In this document: positions 18,077-28,117 of the stretch, in pieces | Layout of the letters: the number at the start of each line of letters is the position of its first letter | Position numbering within the stretch: position 1 is the stretch's first letter | The notes under the pieces: generated by a model | The model's input: the letters and a program-made list of their open reading frames with translations, nothing else | Told to the model about the DNA's origin: nothing | The model's database searches: none | Position numbers and translations under genes: made by a program | Assembly (NCBI GenBank): GCA_003551435.1 | Contig: PUMQ01000005.1 | Coordinates: 1-33,070, forward strand | Source: Candidatus Nealsoniibacteriota bacterium | GTDB lineage: Bacteria > Patescibacteriota > Minisyncoccia > Minisyncoccales > PWPS01 | Length of the DNA stretch: 33,070 nucleotides | Direction: 5' to 3'

Positions 18077-18292
18077 TTATAGAAAAAGGTTAAGGAGAGC
18101 AAGAAGGACAAAAACCGCTCCAAGAACTATAGTGGAGAAAAAAAGAGTTTTTTCCGTTCCTCGTTTTTCGGTGTGGAAGCTTTCTCCCTGACCGAAAGCC
18201 GATCCCATGGCTGTTCCTCCTTGCTGGAATAAAATAACCGTGACCAGCAGAACGGCAACGATGATTTGCAAAAAAGGTAATATTTCTTTCAT
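18077..18292 (-). CDS. secG: Preprotein translocase subunit SecG
   Basis: Small auxiliary subunit of the SecYEG channel. The 71 residues form two membrane helices (about 5-22 and 48-70). Between them is the conserved stretch QQGGTAMGSAFGQGES. It lies 8 bp after the PF04020-type gene and 35 bp before the peptide-binding gene, in one minus-strand operon. There is no Shine-Dalgarno sequence. Confidence 0.95.
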   Translation of the reverse strand: MKEILPFLQIIVAVLLVTVILFQQGGTAMGSAFGQGESFHTEKRGTEKTLFFSTIVLGAVFVLLALLNLFL

Positions 18293-18300
18293 GTGTTTTT

Positions 18301-18648
18301 CTATTTTGAGAAGCTGTGGGTAATAAATTCAAGTATCCAGACTATAAGGGTGGTGTAAAGAAGGGCGGCTGGGCCGTCTATGACCACCTCGACAAACATT
18401 GCCTGGACGAACCAAATAATAGCAATATTAATTAAGAAAGTAAAAAGACCCAGGGTGAGAAGGCGGAGAGGGAAGGTTACAAGACGCAGCAAGGGCCTTA
18501 TGAAAAAGTTAATTGTTCCCAGTGTTAAACCCGTATAAAGCAGAAATTGCGGACTCTCCACGCTTACTTCTTTCATAAAGTGATCCGCCAGATAAAAACC
18601 CAAGGTTCCTACCGCAACCTGCAAGAGAAATCCTTTTAAGAAGGACAT
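18301..18648 (-). CDS. Four-helix membrane protein, phage holin family 4 (PF04020/YvlD-like)
   Basis: The 115-aa protein is almost wholly hydrophobic, with four predicted helices. It carries the family pattern TLGTINFFIRPLLRLVTFPLRLLTLGLFTFLINIAI in part. The 'holin' name is historical; YvlD-like members are widespread chromosomal proteins of unknown function. It is the first gene of the operon with secG. A good promoter ends only about 3 nt upstream of the ATG, so its mRNA is nearly leaderless. Confidence 0.85.
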   Translation of the reverse strand: MSFLKGFLLQVAVGTLGFYLADHFMKEVSVESPQFLLYTGLTLGTINFFIRPLLRLVTFPLRLLTLGLFTFLINIAIIWFVQAMFVEVVIDGPAALLYTTLIVWILEFITHSFSK

Positions 18649-18657
18649 AACGCTAGA

Positions 18658-18685
18658 AATATACCATAATCCTTATTTTTTGCAA
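18658..18685 (-). promoter_or_regulatory. Promoter of the PF04020-secG operon
   Basis: On the minus strand TTGCAA (18685-18680), 16 bp, TATATT (18663-18658), with TG one base before the -10. Its -35 lies 5 bp from the -35 of the divergent groE promoter, so the two probably influence each other. Confidence 0.65.
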
Positions 18686-18690
18686 GGGGG

Positions 18691-18718
18691 TTGACATAAA
18701 TTTAACGATAAATAAAAT
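18691..18718 (+). promoter_or_regulatory. Promoter of groES-groEL
   Basis: TTGACA (18691-18696), 16 bp, TAAAAT (18713-18718). The predicted start at about 18725 directly precedes the CIRCE half-site. The leader to groES is about 130 nt. Confidence 0.75.
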
Positions 18719-18726
18719 GTTATCAG

Positions 18727-18753
18727 TTAGCACTCTTATTGCTTAATTGCCAG
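18727..18753 (+). promoter_or_regulatory. Degenerate CIRCE operator (HrcA site)
   Basis: TTAGCACTC (18727-18735) is an exact left half of CIRCE. At the expected 9-bp spacing, AATTGCCAG (18745-18753) matches the right half GAGTGCTAA at only 5 of 9 positions. Its place at the start point upstream of groESL supports an HrcA-type operator, perhaps a weak one. Confidence 0.6.
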
Positions 18754-18796
18754 AAAAGTCGCTCACCTTTTTAAAATATTAATATTATTAAAAAAG

Positions 18797-18845
18797 CTGT
18801 CCGAAATTGATTACCTTATTTAAGGTTGCAGTCATATAAGGACAG
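18797..18845 (+). promoter_or_regulatory. Structured groES 5' leader
   Basis: CTGTCC (18797-18802) pairs with GGACAG (18840-18845), enclosing a second hairpin ACCTT/AAGGT. The outer stem would cover AAGGA (18838-18842), the only Shine-Dalgarno-like sequence before the GTG start, though it lies 15 nt upstream. Confidence 0.4.
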
Positions 18846-18857
18846 ACATTTAAAAAA

Positions 18858-19154
18858 GTGAAAATAAAACCGCTTGCGGACAATGTTCTAATAGAACCCG
18901 AAAAAGAAACCGAAAAAACAAAAGGAGGGATTCTTTTGCCGGATACCGCGGAAAAAGGGAGGCCGGAAAAAGGAAAAGTAATTGCGGTCGGTCCCGGGAA
19001 GAGAAACTCTTCCGGAAAAATCGTTCCTCTGGAGGTAAAAAAGGGAGACAAAGTACTTTTTACCAAGTACGGTCCTACGGAAATAAAAACGGTCGATGAT
19101 AAAAAGGAGTATTTGATTGCCAAGCAGGAAGACATTCTTGCCGTTATTGAATAA
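18858..19154 (+). CDS. groES: Co-chaperonin GroES
   Basis: Lid of the GroEL folding chamber. The 98-aa product starts with GTG at 18858 (VKIKPLADNVLIEP, the usual N-terminus). It then has the mobile loop region EKTKGGILLPDTAEKGRPEKG and the C-terminal YLIAKQEDILAVIE. It is transcribed from a TTGACA/TAAAAT promoter with a CIRCE-like site, and groEL follows after 54 bp. Confidence 0.97.
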   Translation: MKIKPLADNVLIEPEKETEKTKGGILLPDTAEKGRPEKGKVIAVGPGKRNSSGKIVPLEVKKGDKVLFTKYGPTEIKTVDDKKEYLIAKQEDILAVIE

Positions 19155-19187
19155 ACTTAAGTAACGGAATTTCGAATTTTGAAAATT

Positions 19188-20846
<1,659 letters not shown>

Positions 20847-20871
20847 CTTTTATTCCCCACTAGTTAGGAGT

Positions 20872-20906
20872 AAAAAGCACCGCGTACTTTGGACTGCGGT
20901 GCTTTT
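20872..20906 (+). terminator. Intrinsic terminator of groESL
   Basis: AAAAGCACCGC (20873-20883) pairs exactly with GCGGTGCTTTT (20896-20906), an 11-bp stem ending in the T run. It is the clearest terminator in the core region. Confidence 0.9.
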
Positions 20907-20933
20907 GCAAAGTGAAAGGAGATGTAGTAGAAT
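20905..20933 (+). promoter_or_regulatory. Promoter of lemA-htpX
   Basis: TTGCAA (20905-20910), 17 bp, TAGAAT (20928-20933). The -35 overlaps the T run of the groESL terminator by two bases. The predicted leader is about 36 nt. Confidence 0.65.
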
Positions 20934-20975
20934 AAAAAAGTCGCTATTAAAAACAAATTAATTTGTTAAATCAAA

Positions 20976-21539
20976 ATGGAAACAACAACTATCCTAATTA
21001 TTGCCGTAGCGGTGCTTGTCTTGTGGGTAATTTTTTCCTACAATCGCCTGGTGCGGACAAGAAACAGAGTAAGGGAGGCCTGGGCGGATATAGACGTTCA
21101 GCTTAAAAGAAGATACGATCTCATTCCTAATCTAGTAGAAACGGTTAAAGGTTACGCCTCACACGAAAAAAGTGTTTTAGAAAACGTTACCAAAGCGAGG
21201 GCTAACGCTATCTCTGCAGAGAAAACAGGAGATCCCAAAAAAGTGGCTGAGGCGGAAAATCAGCTTGCCGGGACTCTTAAGACCCTTTTTGCGGTTTCCG
21301 AAAATTATCCGGATCTTAAGGCTTCGGACAACTTTTTGGAGCTTCAACGCGAGCTGAGAGATACGGAAGACAAAATTCAGGCGGCAAGAAGATTTTACAA
21401 CCGGAATGTGAGGGATTTCAACACGAAAATAGAAATGTTCCCCGTAAATATCATCGCCGGGATGTTTAAATTTGAGAAAAGGGACTTTTTTGAGATTGAA
21501 GAGCCCGCAGAAAGGGAAAATGTGGAGGTGAAGTTCTAA
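20976..21539 (+). CDS. lemA: LemA family protein
   Basis: Membrane-anchored helical-bundle protein of unclear function, often encoded next to HtpX. The 187-aa product has one N-terminal membrane helix (about 4-23). It then has the LemA signature [40 protein letters not shown] in part, plus [24 protein letters not shown] and [19 protein letters not shown]. It has its own promoter and is followed by htpX after 6 bp. This lemA-htpX pairing is a known arrangement. Confidence 0.95.
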   Translation: METTTILIIAVAVLVLWVIFSYNRLVRTRNRVREAWADIDVQLKRRYDLIPNLVETVKGYASHEKSVLENVTKARANAISAEKTGDPKKVAEAENQLAGTLKTLFAVSENYPDLKASDNFLELQRELRDTEDKIQAARRFYNRNVRDFNTKIEMFPVNIIAGMFKFEKRDFFEIEEPAERENVEVKF

Positions 21540-21545
21540 CTGACA

Positions 21546-22442
21546 ATGTCTACTCTATATACACAAGCAGAGCGTAATAATTACAAAACCTATGCATACT
21601 TGCTCGGGTTTGTTCTTCTTATTGTTGCTATCGGCTTGGCGCTGAGCTACTTTTACGAAAACCCTCTGCTTCTGTACATCGCTTTCGGTATTTCCGTTTT
21701 GATGAGCTTTTTTTCTTATTGGAACTCGGACAAGATTGTTCTTTCATTGAGTAAGGCAAAGCCGGCTAAAAAAGAGGATTATCCGGAGCTTTACCGCATT
21801 ACGGAGAATTTGGCGATTACAAACGGACTCCCTATGCCCCGCTTGTACGTTATAGAAGATGCGCAGCCAAATGCTTTCGCTACTGGAAGAAATCCCGAGC
21901 ACGGAGTGGTAGCGGTAACGACGGGACTTTTAAAGAAGCTGGAAAGGGCGGAGCTGGAGGCGGTTATCGCTCACGAACTAGGGCATATTGGAAATAACGA
22001 CATCCTTATTTCCTCTATTGTTGTTGTTTTGGTGGGAACGGTGGTACTTGTTGCCGATTTCTTTTTCAGAATGGCTTTTTTCGGAAGGATGGGAGGCAGG
22101 GATAGTAGGGGAAGCCTTCCCATTCTTATCGGAGCAATCGTTTTTATTATCTTGGCTCCCATTTTAGCGCAACTTATGAAGTTTGCTATTTCACGAAAAA
22201 GAGAGTATCTTGCCGATTCCACGGCCGCTCTTACCACCAGATATCCAGAAGGCCTTGCTCGTGCCCTAGAGAAGATAAGCGGCGATCCGCACCAGCTTAA
22301 AACAGCAAACGATGCTACCGCCCATCTTTATCTTGTTAACCCCTTCAGAGGGAAAGAAAAAGAAAGCTGGTTCCGGAAGCTTTTTATGACTCATCCCCCG
22401 ATTGAAGAAAGAATTAAAAAGCTCAGAGAAATAGATATTTAG
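21546..22442 (+). CDS. htpX: Membrane zinc metalloprotease HtpX
   Basis: M48 family protease for quality control of membrane proteins. The 298-aa protein has two N-terminal membrane helices (about 18-65). The zinc motif HELGH spans His143-His147, and the third ligand is Glu220 in REYLADS. A further pair of helices lies between them (about 155-210). It begins 6 bp after lemA. Confidence 0.95.
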   Translation: MSTLYTQAERNNYKTYAYLLGFVLLIVAIGLALSYFYENPLLLYIAFGISVLMSFFSYWNSDKIVLSLSKAKPAKKEDYPELYRITENLAITNGLPMPRLYVIEDAQPNAFATGRNPEHGVVAVTTGLLKKLERAELEAVIAHELGHIGNNDILISSIVVVLVGTVVLVADFFFRMAFFGRMGGRDSRGSLPILIGAIVFIILAPILAQLMKFAISRKREYLADSTAALTTRYPEGLARALEKISGDPHQLKTANDATAHLYLVNPFRGKEKESWFRKLFMTHPPIEERIKKLREIDI

Positions 22443-22478
22443 TTTTGGAAAAATTACAAATCAATAATTAATAAATCT

Positions 22479-23024
22479 ATGGGGAATAAAATAAAATGCC
22501 CAAAATGTGAAAAAGAGTTAAAAGAAATCCCTTTTGAGGGAGTAAAAGTTGACAGCTGTTCTTCTTGCAAGGGGTATTGGTTTGAAAAAGACGAGTTCCG
22601 AAAGGCGAAAGACGAGAAGGAAGAGAAATTGAGCTGGATGGACATAGATCTCTGGGAAAATGATGAAAAGTTCCGTATAAGCAAAGACAAGTTGCACTGT
22701 CCGGATTGCAGTGTTCCTCTTTATGAAGTAAATTACGGAGACTCAAATGTTAAAGTTGATGTTTGTAACTTGTGTGAAGGGATTTGGCTTGATGAAGGGG
22801 AGTTTAAGAAGATAGTAAAACATCTGAAAGAAAGAGGAGGAGAGAAAATAATGAACGAGTATTTCAAAACTTTGACAGAAGAAGTAGGAGAGGTATTCAC
22901 CGGCCCTGAGCCCCTTGATGAGGAACTAAGAGACGTTTTAACGGTGCTTGGGCTTTTAAAGTATCGCTTTGCCGGAAAACACCCTTTCATTTCAAGGGTG
23001 ATATCAAGTCTGCCTAAGTCTTGA
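22479..23024 (+). CDS. Protein with two TFIIB-type zinc ribbons
   Basis: Two zf-TFIIB-like domains are visible. The first has Cys7, Cys10, Cys27 and Cys30 (CPKC, CSSC, then KGYWFEKDEF). The second has Cys74, Cys77, Cys96 and Cys99 (CPDC, CNLC, then EGIWLDEGEF). The remaining C-terminal half is helical and unrecognised. Such proteins are common in bacteria with no assigned role; nucleic acid or protein binding is a guess. It starts 36 bp after htpX with no promoter or Shine-Dalgarno sequence visible, so it is likely co-transcribed. Confidence 0.85.
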   Translation: MGNKIKCPKCEKELKEIPFEGVKVDSCSSCKGYWFEKDEFRKAKDEKEEKLSWMDIDLWENDEKFRISKDKLHCPDCSVPLYEVNYGDSNVKVDVCNLCEGIWLDEGEFKKIVKHLKERGGEKIMNEYFKTLTEEVGEVFTGPEPLDEELRDVLTVLGLLKYRFAGKHPFISRVISSLPKS

Positions 23025-23094
23025 TAAAAGCTGATTTATAAAGCGTGGTTTTTGGCGGTCAATTTTCAATAATTAAAGGTTACCTATTTTCATG

Positions 23095-23181
23095 GGAGGG
23101 GTCGGATAGCGGCCTATTCCACACGCTTGGAAAGCGTGCGAGCGCAAGCTCACGAGGGTTCGAATCCCTCCCCCTCCGCCA
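23095..23181 (+). tRNA. tRNA-Ser(GGA)
   Basis: Acceptor GGAGGGG/CCCCTCC, anticodon stem CACGC/GCGTG around TTGGAAA (anticodon GGA), a long variable arm (CGAGCGCAAGCTCA) and T-arm GAGGGTTCGAATCCCTC. Discriminator G is followed by encoded CCA (23179-23181), unlike the other two tRNAs here. Confidence 0.95.
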
Positions 23182-23228
23182 CTCTTTACCAGAGCCATAT
23201 AATCGCAGATTTCGGACCAGTGTTTTTA

Positions 23229-23267
23229 TAGGATAAATAAAATGAGGGTAGATTTTTGGTCTACCCT
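23229..23267 (-). terminator. Terminator of the transglutaminase-like gene
   Basis: AGGGTAGA (23245-23252) pairs exactly with TCTACCCT (23260-23267). Read on the minus strand the stem comes 2 nt after the stop codon and is followed by the T-rich CATTTTATTTATCC. Confidence 0.7.
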
Positions 23268-23269
23268 TG

Positions 23270-23908
23270 TTAAATTGGCGGCAGTGTTTTTTTCTCAATT
23301 TTAGCCGGCATAAAAATTATAAAGAGCAGCGAGGCTGATATTCCCCCGCATAAATATCTTTTTTTTGCCAGCGGCATCGGGTCCCAGAACGCGTTCCTTG
23401 TTGTTCTTAAAGATCTTTCCCAATCAACTTTCGGAGTTTTCAGTTCGAATGTTTCTCCATCAAAAGAAGCCAAAGTTACTTCGAGGTTTTCAATGTTCGT
23501 TTCCGCCCTTCCTTCATAGCTTATCCACAAATGAGTGGGAGAGATGCTGATTGTGTAAGGAATGCGGTGGAATTCAAAAATTGAACCCAAAACCAGTAGT
23601 TGGGACTTGCAGTCCCCGCTCTTTTTTTCCAACACTTCAGCCAGGCTTGGAAAGTACCAGGGAAGACCGGCTGTTATCCAGTCGTATTCGTAAGGAACCT
23701 CTTTTTTTACCATCTCCTCTATAGCGGAAGGAGCTTTGCCATAGGCTTTTTGGAGGAGAGGCTTTAACTCTTCCAAGTGGTAGTCTATGGGAGGATTGAT
23801 TAAACGGTCAATGCTGACAACCAGTTTACCCGGGTTTGGATAAAGCACGAGCAGGGTCCATGTAAATAAAAAAAGAGCAGTAAATAAAACACGTTTCTGC
23901 ACGCTCAA
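23270..23908 (-). CDS. Membrane protein with a transglutaminase-like cysteine peptidase fold
   Basis: 212 aa. A membrane helix near the N-terminus (about 7-24) precedes a transglutaminase-like core: KKEVPYEYDW, GDC with catalytic-type Cys100 (SGDCKSQLLVLGSIF) and SPTHLWISYEG with His126. A third residue may be Asp150 or a nearby Asn. A second helix lies near the C-terminus (about 183-202). The start is TTG 23908: AAGGAGG lies 8 nt before it, ideal spacing, whereas the next GTG is 14 nt away. This is one of the few genes left of 30 kb with a clear Shine-Dalgarno sequence. Substrate unknown; an envelope amidase or peptidase role is inferred. Confidence 0.7.
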   Translation of the reverse strand: MSVQKRVLFTALFLFTWTLLVLYPNPGKLVVSIDRLINPPIDYHLEELKPLLQKAYGKAPSAIEEMVKKEVPYEYDWITAGLPWYFPSLAEVLEKKSGDCKSQLLVLGSIFEFHRIPYTISISPTHLWISYEGRAETNIENLEVTLASFDGETFELKTPKVDWERSLRTTRNAFWDPMPLAKKRYLCGGISASLLFIIFMPAKIEKKTLPPI

Positions 23909-23995
23909 AAAAATCCCCTCCTTTTCGGTTTTTTTAATCTTGCTATACTAAATGATAGTTTTTTTTGAGAAATATATCAAGTACCGTTGCACGTT

Positions 23996-24021
23996 AAAAA
24001 ACCGCCCTGAAACTAGGACGG
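23996..24021 (-). terminator. Terminator downstream of the 24063 gene
   Basis: On the minus strand CCGTCCT and AGGGCGG (24021-24015 and 24008-24002) form a 7-bp stem with one A-C mismatch, followed by six Ts (24001-23996). It lies about 40 nt after the stop codon. Confidence 0.7.
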
Positions 24022-24062
24022 CTTACGGTCCCCTGTTCTTTTTTAAAGAACAAGCTTATTTT

Positions 24063-24668
24063 TCACTTCCAGGTTATCTTAAACTCATCGTGTGAGTTTT
24101 CTTTATGGACACAAGCGGTTTCTTTTACGGCGATCTTTTTACTTTGCAGCGCAAATTCTGCCAATCCTTGTATATATCCGGCGTGGTAAATACAAAGCAG
24201 AGGATGGGTTTTGTAACCTTTAATACGTATCAAAGCTTCTTTTTCGTTTTCACTAAACGATACCGGTTCGAGCAGTCCGAAGTCAAAAAGATTTTCCCAG
24301 TAAACGGGAGCTTCCTCAAACAGTCTTTGAGGGGAAACAATGCTTCTTACTATTAACTTAAGGCCGGGAGAAAGGCGGGGTGCCGCTTTTCCCATTTCAA
24401 AAACATCCTTTTCTTCCCAGTAAAAAATTTCTTTGGCGGCGACAACTACTGCAGAACTAATACCCTCGCTGATCCAGTCAGACGGCTTTACTTTCTTAAA
24501 ATTAACCGGATGTCCGAAATAAGAGAGTGTTTCCTCCATCTTTTTAAGTCCGCCCCTTCCTTCTCTTTTTTTTATATAATCGGCGTGGCTTAAAAAAACT
24601 TCCCCTCTCACCTTTCCGGGTATTTTGACCAGGTCGTCAACGGTTTCTTTGAGCGTTTTTATTGCCAT
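24063..24668 (-). CDS. Uncharacterised protein, possibly V4R/HNOB-like sensor fold
   Basis: 201 aa, soluble, no signal peptide. The C-terminal part reads YHAGYIQGLAEFALQSKKI, then VKETACVHKENSHDEFKITW. This resembles the ending of V4R and related ligand-binding domains (a Gly-rich helix, then E-x-x-C and a final F-x-I-x-W strand). The family pattern usually has a second cysteine where this protein has Asp/Glu. The N-terminal half (residues 1-90) is unrecognised. It is monocistronic, with its own terminator, and sits between the transglutaminase-like gene and dnaG. The assignment rests on pattern resemblance only. Confidence 0.4.
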   Translation of the reverse strand: MAIKTLKETVDDLVKIPGKVRGEVFLSHADYIKKREGRGGLKKMEETLSYFGHPVNFKKVKPSDWISEGISSAVVVAAKEIFYWEEKDVFEMGKAAPRLSPGLKLIVRSIVSPQRLFEEAPVYWENLFDFGLLEPVSFSENEKEALIRIKGYKTHPLLCIYHAGYIQGLAEFALQSKKIAVKETACVHKENSHDEFKITWK

Positions 24669-24862
24669 ATTTTTATTTTAAACTTATCAAGATGTTAAGC
24701 TCTTCTATTTTTTTCATATCTAAATCCTACTCTTCTTCAAAGAAAATGTCCAGATAAATTAGTGTGTTTTTCTGGGCAGTCCGCAACGGTTATTCTTGAT
24801 TTCATTCTCCTCAATGATTTTCCCGCCGATATTTTTTCCAATTTCCGGTATCAACACCCTTC

Positions 24863-24891
24863 TTGCAAAACAGGAAGGTTTCTATTATAAT
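24863..24891 (+). promoter_or_regulatory. Promoter of dnaG-rpoD
   Basis: TTGCAA (24863-24868), 17 bp, TATAAT (24886-24891). The expected leader to the dnaG ATG is about 30 nt. The TTG of the -35 also opens a longer dnaG frame, which this promoter rules out. Confidence 0.8.
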
Positions 24892-24928
24892 ACAACCGGT
24901 TTGGCGGGGATTTCCTCCGCGGATTGGT

Positions 24929-26653
24929 ATGACTGATTCTCCTATCCAAGACATTAAAAATAGGCTTGATATCGTAGAGGTGGTGCGAGAGTACGTGAAT
25001 TTAGAAAAAGCAGGCGCTAATTTTAGAGCGCTCTGTCCTTTTCATTCCGAAAAAACCCCTTCTTTTTTTGTTAATTCGTCCCGCCAGATATGGCGCTGTT
25101 TCGGGCAGTGCAACGAAGGCGGAGATATGTTTCAGTTCGTAATGAAAATAGAGGGCGTTGAATTCGGGGATGCTTTGCGGATACTTGCCAAAAAAGCGGG
25201 AGTGGAACTGAAAAAACAAAGCCCGGAGATGGAAACAAAGAGAAAGAGGCTTTTTGATATTTGCGAAGTGACAACCCTCTTTTTTGAAAATCAACTTCAC
25301 CGTTCAAAAAAAGGAGAAGCGGCCAAAAAGTATTTGCTTGAAAGGGGTATAACGGAAGAAAGTATCAAGGAGTGGAGACTGGGTTACGCGCCTACCGCTA
25401 AAGACGGGCTTTCCAATTTTCTTATAGGAGAAGGCTATAAAAAAGAAGAGATAATTGAAGCAGGAGTATCTGTGGGAAAGGGGGAGCGAATTTACGACCG
25501 GTTCAGAGGAAGAATTATTTTCCCTATATTCAATTTAAGCGGGCACCCGGTAGGTTTTGGAGGAAGAGTGCTTTTAAAGGAAGATGAGAGGGCAAAATAT
25601 ATAAATACTCCGGCGACCTTGCTTTATGATAAAAGCGGCATAATGTACGGAATATATCAAGGAAAGGTGGATATAAGAAAGGAAGGGTATGCAGTTGTTG
25701 CGGAAGGATATACGGACGTTATTTTATGCCACCAAGCAGGGTTTAAAAACGTAATTTCCGCCTCCGGAACCGCTCTTACTCCCAAAATGCTCGATATACT
25801 GGGGCGGTATACCAAAAAGGTTCTTACTGCCTTTGATATGGATGAAGCGGGAGGTTCGGCTACCAAAAAAGGAATTGATATTGCTCTGGAAAAAGAGTTT
25901 GATATACGGGTTATTATAATGCCCGAAAAAGAAGATCCTGCCGACATTGTTTCTCGCAACCCGAAAGAGTGGAGAAGATATATTCAAGAGGCGAAACCGG
26001 TAATCAATTTCTATTTTAAAAATATCCTTTCAAAATATGACATTTCGGATCCTCACGGCAAAAGAGAGGCCGCAAGGGAAATTCTACCGGAAATAAAGAA
26101 GATTAGAAATAGTATTGAGAGGTCGCACTTTGTTTCCGAGCTTGCACAAATCCTAGGAGTAACAGAAGAGTCCGTTTTTGAAGAGCTGGAAAAAGTCAGA
26201 GAAAAAAAAGAAGAAAATAAGGGTCCTGATGCAGGTAGCGGGGAAAAGAAAAATTTTCAGAAGACACGCCGGGAGCTTCTCGAAGAGAGAGCGGTTGCTT
26301 TGTGTATAAGAAACGAAGGGCTCTCGGATAGCCTGGAAAAAGATGAGGTTTCTCTTTTTAAAAAAGAAATTGGGAAAATTTTTTCTTACTTAAAAAAAGA
26401 AGAAAAGTCCCTTTCCGAAAAGGAAAAAGATCTTTTAGACTATCTTTCACTTCTTCCCTGCACGGGAGATGAAGTAAAGCCGGAAAAAGAGTTGCAAACG
26501 TGCCTCAAAGAGATCAAAAAGGAAGACATCAAAAAGAAGCTCAGAAAGACAGAAGAGATGATAAGAGAAGCGGAGAGAGAAGGCGATGAAAAAAGGGAAG
26601 AAGAGCTTATTAAAAAGTTTAGAGATTACTCCAAAGAGCTTCAGGCACTTTGA
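24929..26653 (+). CDS. dnaG: DNA primase DnaG
   Basis: Makes RNA primers at the replication fork. 574 aa from ATG 24929. The N-terminal zinc domain has Cys36, His39, Cys57 and Cys61 (CPFH, then CFGQC). The TOPRIM centre has Glu259 in [10 protein letters not shown] and Asp303 and Asp305 in AFDMDEAG, with EGYTD and PADIV motifs intact. The C-terminal third is Lys/Glu-rich and helical, consistent with a helicase-interaction domain. The longer frame from TTG 24863 is rejected because it begins in the -35 box. Its TGA overlaps a TTG of the rpoD frame, giving tight coupling. Confidence 0.95.
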   Translation: MTDSPIQDIKNRLDIVEVVREYVNLEKAGANFRALCPFHSEKTPSFFVNSSRQIWRCFGQCNEGGDMFQFVMKIEGVEFGDALRILAKKAGVELKKQSPEMETKRKRLFDICEVTTLFFENQLHRSKKGEAAKKYLLERGITEESIKEWRLGYAPTAKDGLSNFLIGEGYKKEEIIEAGVSVGKGERIYDRFRGRIIFPIFNLSGHPVGFGGRVLLKEDERAKYINTPATLLYDKSGIMYGIYQGKVDIRKEGYAVVAEGYTDVILCHQAGFKNVISASGTALTPKMLDILGRYTKKVLTAFDMDEAGGSATKKGIDIALEKEFDIRVIIMPEKEDPADIVSRNPKEWRRYIQEAKPVINFYFKNILSKYDISDPHGKREAAREILPEIKKIRNSIERSHFVSELAQILGVTEESVFEELEKVREKKEENKGPDAGSGEKKNFQKTRRELLEERAVALCIRNEGLSDSLEKDEVSLFKKEIGKIFSYLKKEEKSLSEKEKDLLDYLSLLPCTGDEVKPEKELQTCLKEIKKEDIKKKLRKTEEMIREAEREGDEKREEELIKKFRDYSKELQAL

Positions 26654-26664
26654 GCTTTTACCAT

Positions 26665-28059
26665 ATGCCTAAAAAAGAAACAGATAAAAAGAAAAAATCT
26701 TCGGGGAAAAAAGTGAGAGAAAATGTTAAGAAAGCGGTGGAAAAAACTACAAAGGAGTTGGCAAAAAAGACTGTTAAAAAGGCAAGTGCCAAAACTTCTC
26801 GAAAGACGAAAACCGGGAAAAAAAGCTCTGCAAAGAAAACCTCTGTAAGAAAAAAACCCGGGAAAAAGGGAACGGTTAAAAAACAGCCTGCGAAAAAAAA
26901 GATTACCGGAAAAAAGACGGGTAAAAAACCCGCCTCCTCCCGAAGCCAAAAGACAAAGCAGAAGAAAAAAAGAAAGAAAACGGAAGATTTGAAAAAGAAA
27001 AAAGAACTTTTTCCTGAAAAAAAACTTAAAAAGCTTTTGGACAGGGCAGAGAGAAGAAAAGGAATTCTTTATTATTCGGATATTTACGAGTTTTTCCCGA
27101 GGCTTAAAAGAGAGGAGAAAAACATGACCAAGCTCTTGTCTCGACTAAAAAGAAGGGGGATAAAAATAAAGAAAGAGAGAAGTTTTTTAAGCAATGAAGC
27201 TCACCAGGAAGTGGAAGACATGATCGGAATAAGCATTGATTCCATTCAAAGCTATCTTAAAGAAATAGCCGTTGAACCGCTTCTTGATTCGGAAGAGGAA
27301 ATTGAACTGGCAAAAAAGATTGAAAAAGGAGATCATGCGGCTCGAAGAAAAATGATAAGAGCAAATCTGCGTTTGGTGGTCTCCATAGCTAAAAAGTATA
27401 TTGGGAGATCACCCAAGCTTTCCTTTTTGGATATTATTCAAGAGGGAAATCTCGGACTTTTCCGGGCGGTGGAGAAATTTGACTGGAGAAGGGGGTATAA
27501 ATTTTCTACTTATGCCACTTGGTGGATAAGGCAATCAATCAACAGAGCTTTGGCAGACCAGTCAAGAACTGTCCGCATACCGGTTCATATGGTGGAAAAA
27601 ATATCCAAGTACGTAAAGGCGAGAAAAGAACTTTTTCAAAGTTTGGGTAGGGATCCTTCTGCAGAAGAGATAGCCGCTGAAATGGGAATTGAAGTGGAAA
27701 AAGTAAGGCATATTATTAAGATTTATCAAACGGCCACTTCTCTTGAGGCGCCGGTCGGAGATGAAGACGACAGCAGTACTCTAGCCGACTTTATTGAAGA
27801 TGAAAAAGCAATTTCTCCTTCTCTGGCGGCGGCAAGAAAGCTTCTTAAGGAACGGTTGAGTGATATTTTGGTTGATTTGGAGCCTCGAGAAAGAGACATT
27901 CTTTCTATGCGGTTTGGGTTGGAAGATGGAGTAACACATACTTTAGAAGAAGTGGGGCAAAAATTTGGAGTTACAAGAGAGAGGATAAGGCAAATTCAAG
28001 CCAAAGCTCTTGAGAAAATAAGAAAGCATAAGCGCCTGGAGCGCCTGGAAGGATACTAA
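26665..28059 (+). CDS. rpoD: Primary sigma factor RpoD/SigA with a lysine-rich N-terminal extension
   Basis: Directs RNA polymerase to housekeeping promoters. 464 aa from ATG 26665; an in-frame TTG (26650) overlaps the dnaG stop. Residues 1 to about 113 are an extreme Lys/Arg/Ser/Thr tail with repeated AKK, GKK and VKK units, like a histone H1 tail. A region 1.1-like segment follows ([24 protein letters not shown]), then 1.2 ([11 protein letters not shown]), region 2 ([34 protein letters not shown]), region 3 and region 4 ([28 protein letters not shown]). The dnaG-rpoD order is the classic macromolecular-synthesis arrangement without rpsU. Confidence 0.96.
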   Translation: MPKKETDKKKKSSGKKVRENVKKAVEKTTKELAKKTVKKASAKTSRKTKTGKKSSAKKTSVRKKPGKKGTVKKQPAKKKITGKKTGKKPASSRSQKTKQKKKRKKTEDLKKKKELFPEKKLKKLLDRAERRKGILYYSDIYEFFPRLKREEKNMTKLLSRLKRRGIKIKKERSFLSNEAHQEVEDMIGISIDSIQSYLKEIAVEPLLDSEEEIELAKKIEKGDHAARRKMIRANLRLVVSIAKKYIGRSPKLSFLDIIQEGNLGLFRAVEKFDWRRGYKFSTYATWWIRQSINRALADQSRTVRIPVHMVEKISKYVKARKELFQSLGRDPSAEEIAAEMGIEVEKVRHIIKIYQTATSLEAPVGDEDDSSTLADFIEDEKAISPSLAAARKLLKERLSDILVDLEPRERDILSMRFGLEDGVTHTLEEVGQKFGVTRERIRQIQAKALEKIRKHKRLERLEGY

Positions 28060-28060
28060 C

Positions 28061-28099
28061 TGACTCCTGACCATTGACCATTGACAATTGACCGGTGAC
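28061..28099. repeat. Heptanucleotide repeat TGACNNN x5.5
   Basis: Starting one base after the rpoD stop: TGACTCC, TGACCAT, TGACCAT, TGACAAT, TGACCGG, TGAC, in perfect 7-bp register. It is the same unit family as after ssb, in the opposite orientation to the GTCA block there. Confidence 0.85.
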
Positions 28100-28117
28100 T
28101 TTTTTAAAATTTTAAAG

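Noticed and set aside
23080-23298. Minus-strand ORF opposite tRNA-Ser
   Set aside because: It is the translation of the antisense of a tRNA (reads GRDSNPRE), a well-known false gene.
24759-24857. Minus-strand 32-codon ORF from GTG between the V4R-like gene and dnaG
   Set aside because: No well-placed ribosome-binding site, no family resemblance, and its start lies next to the dnaG promoter. I see nothing else firm in 24669-24862.
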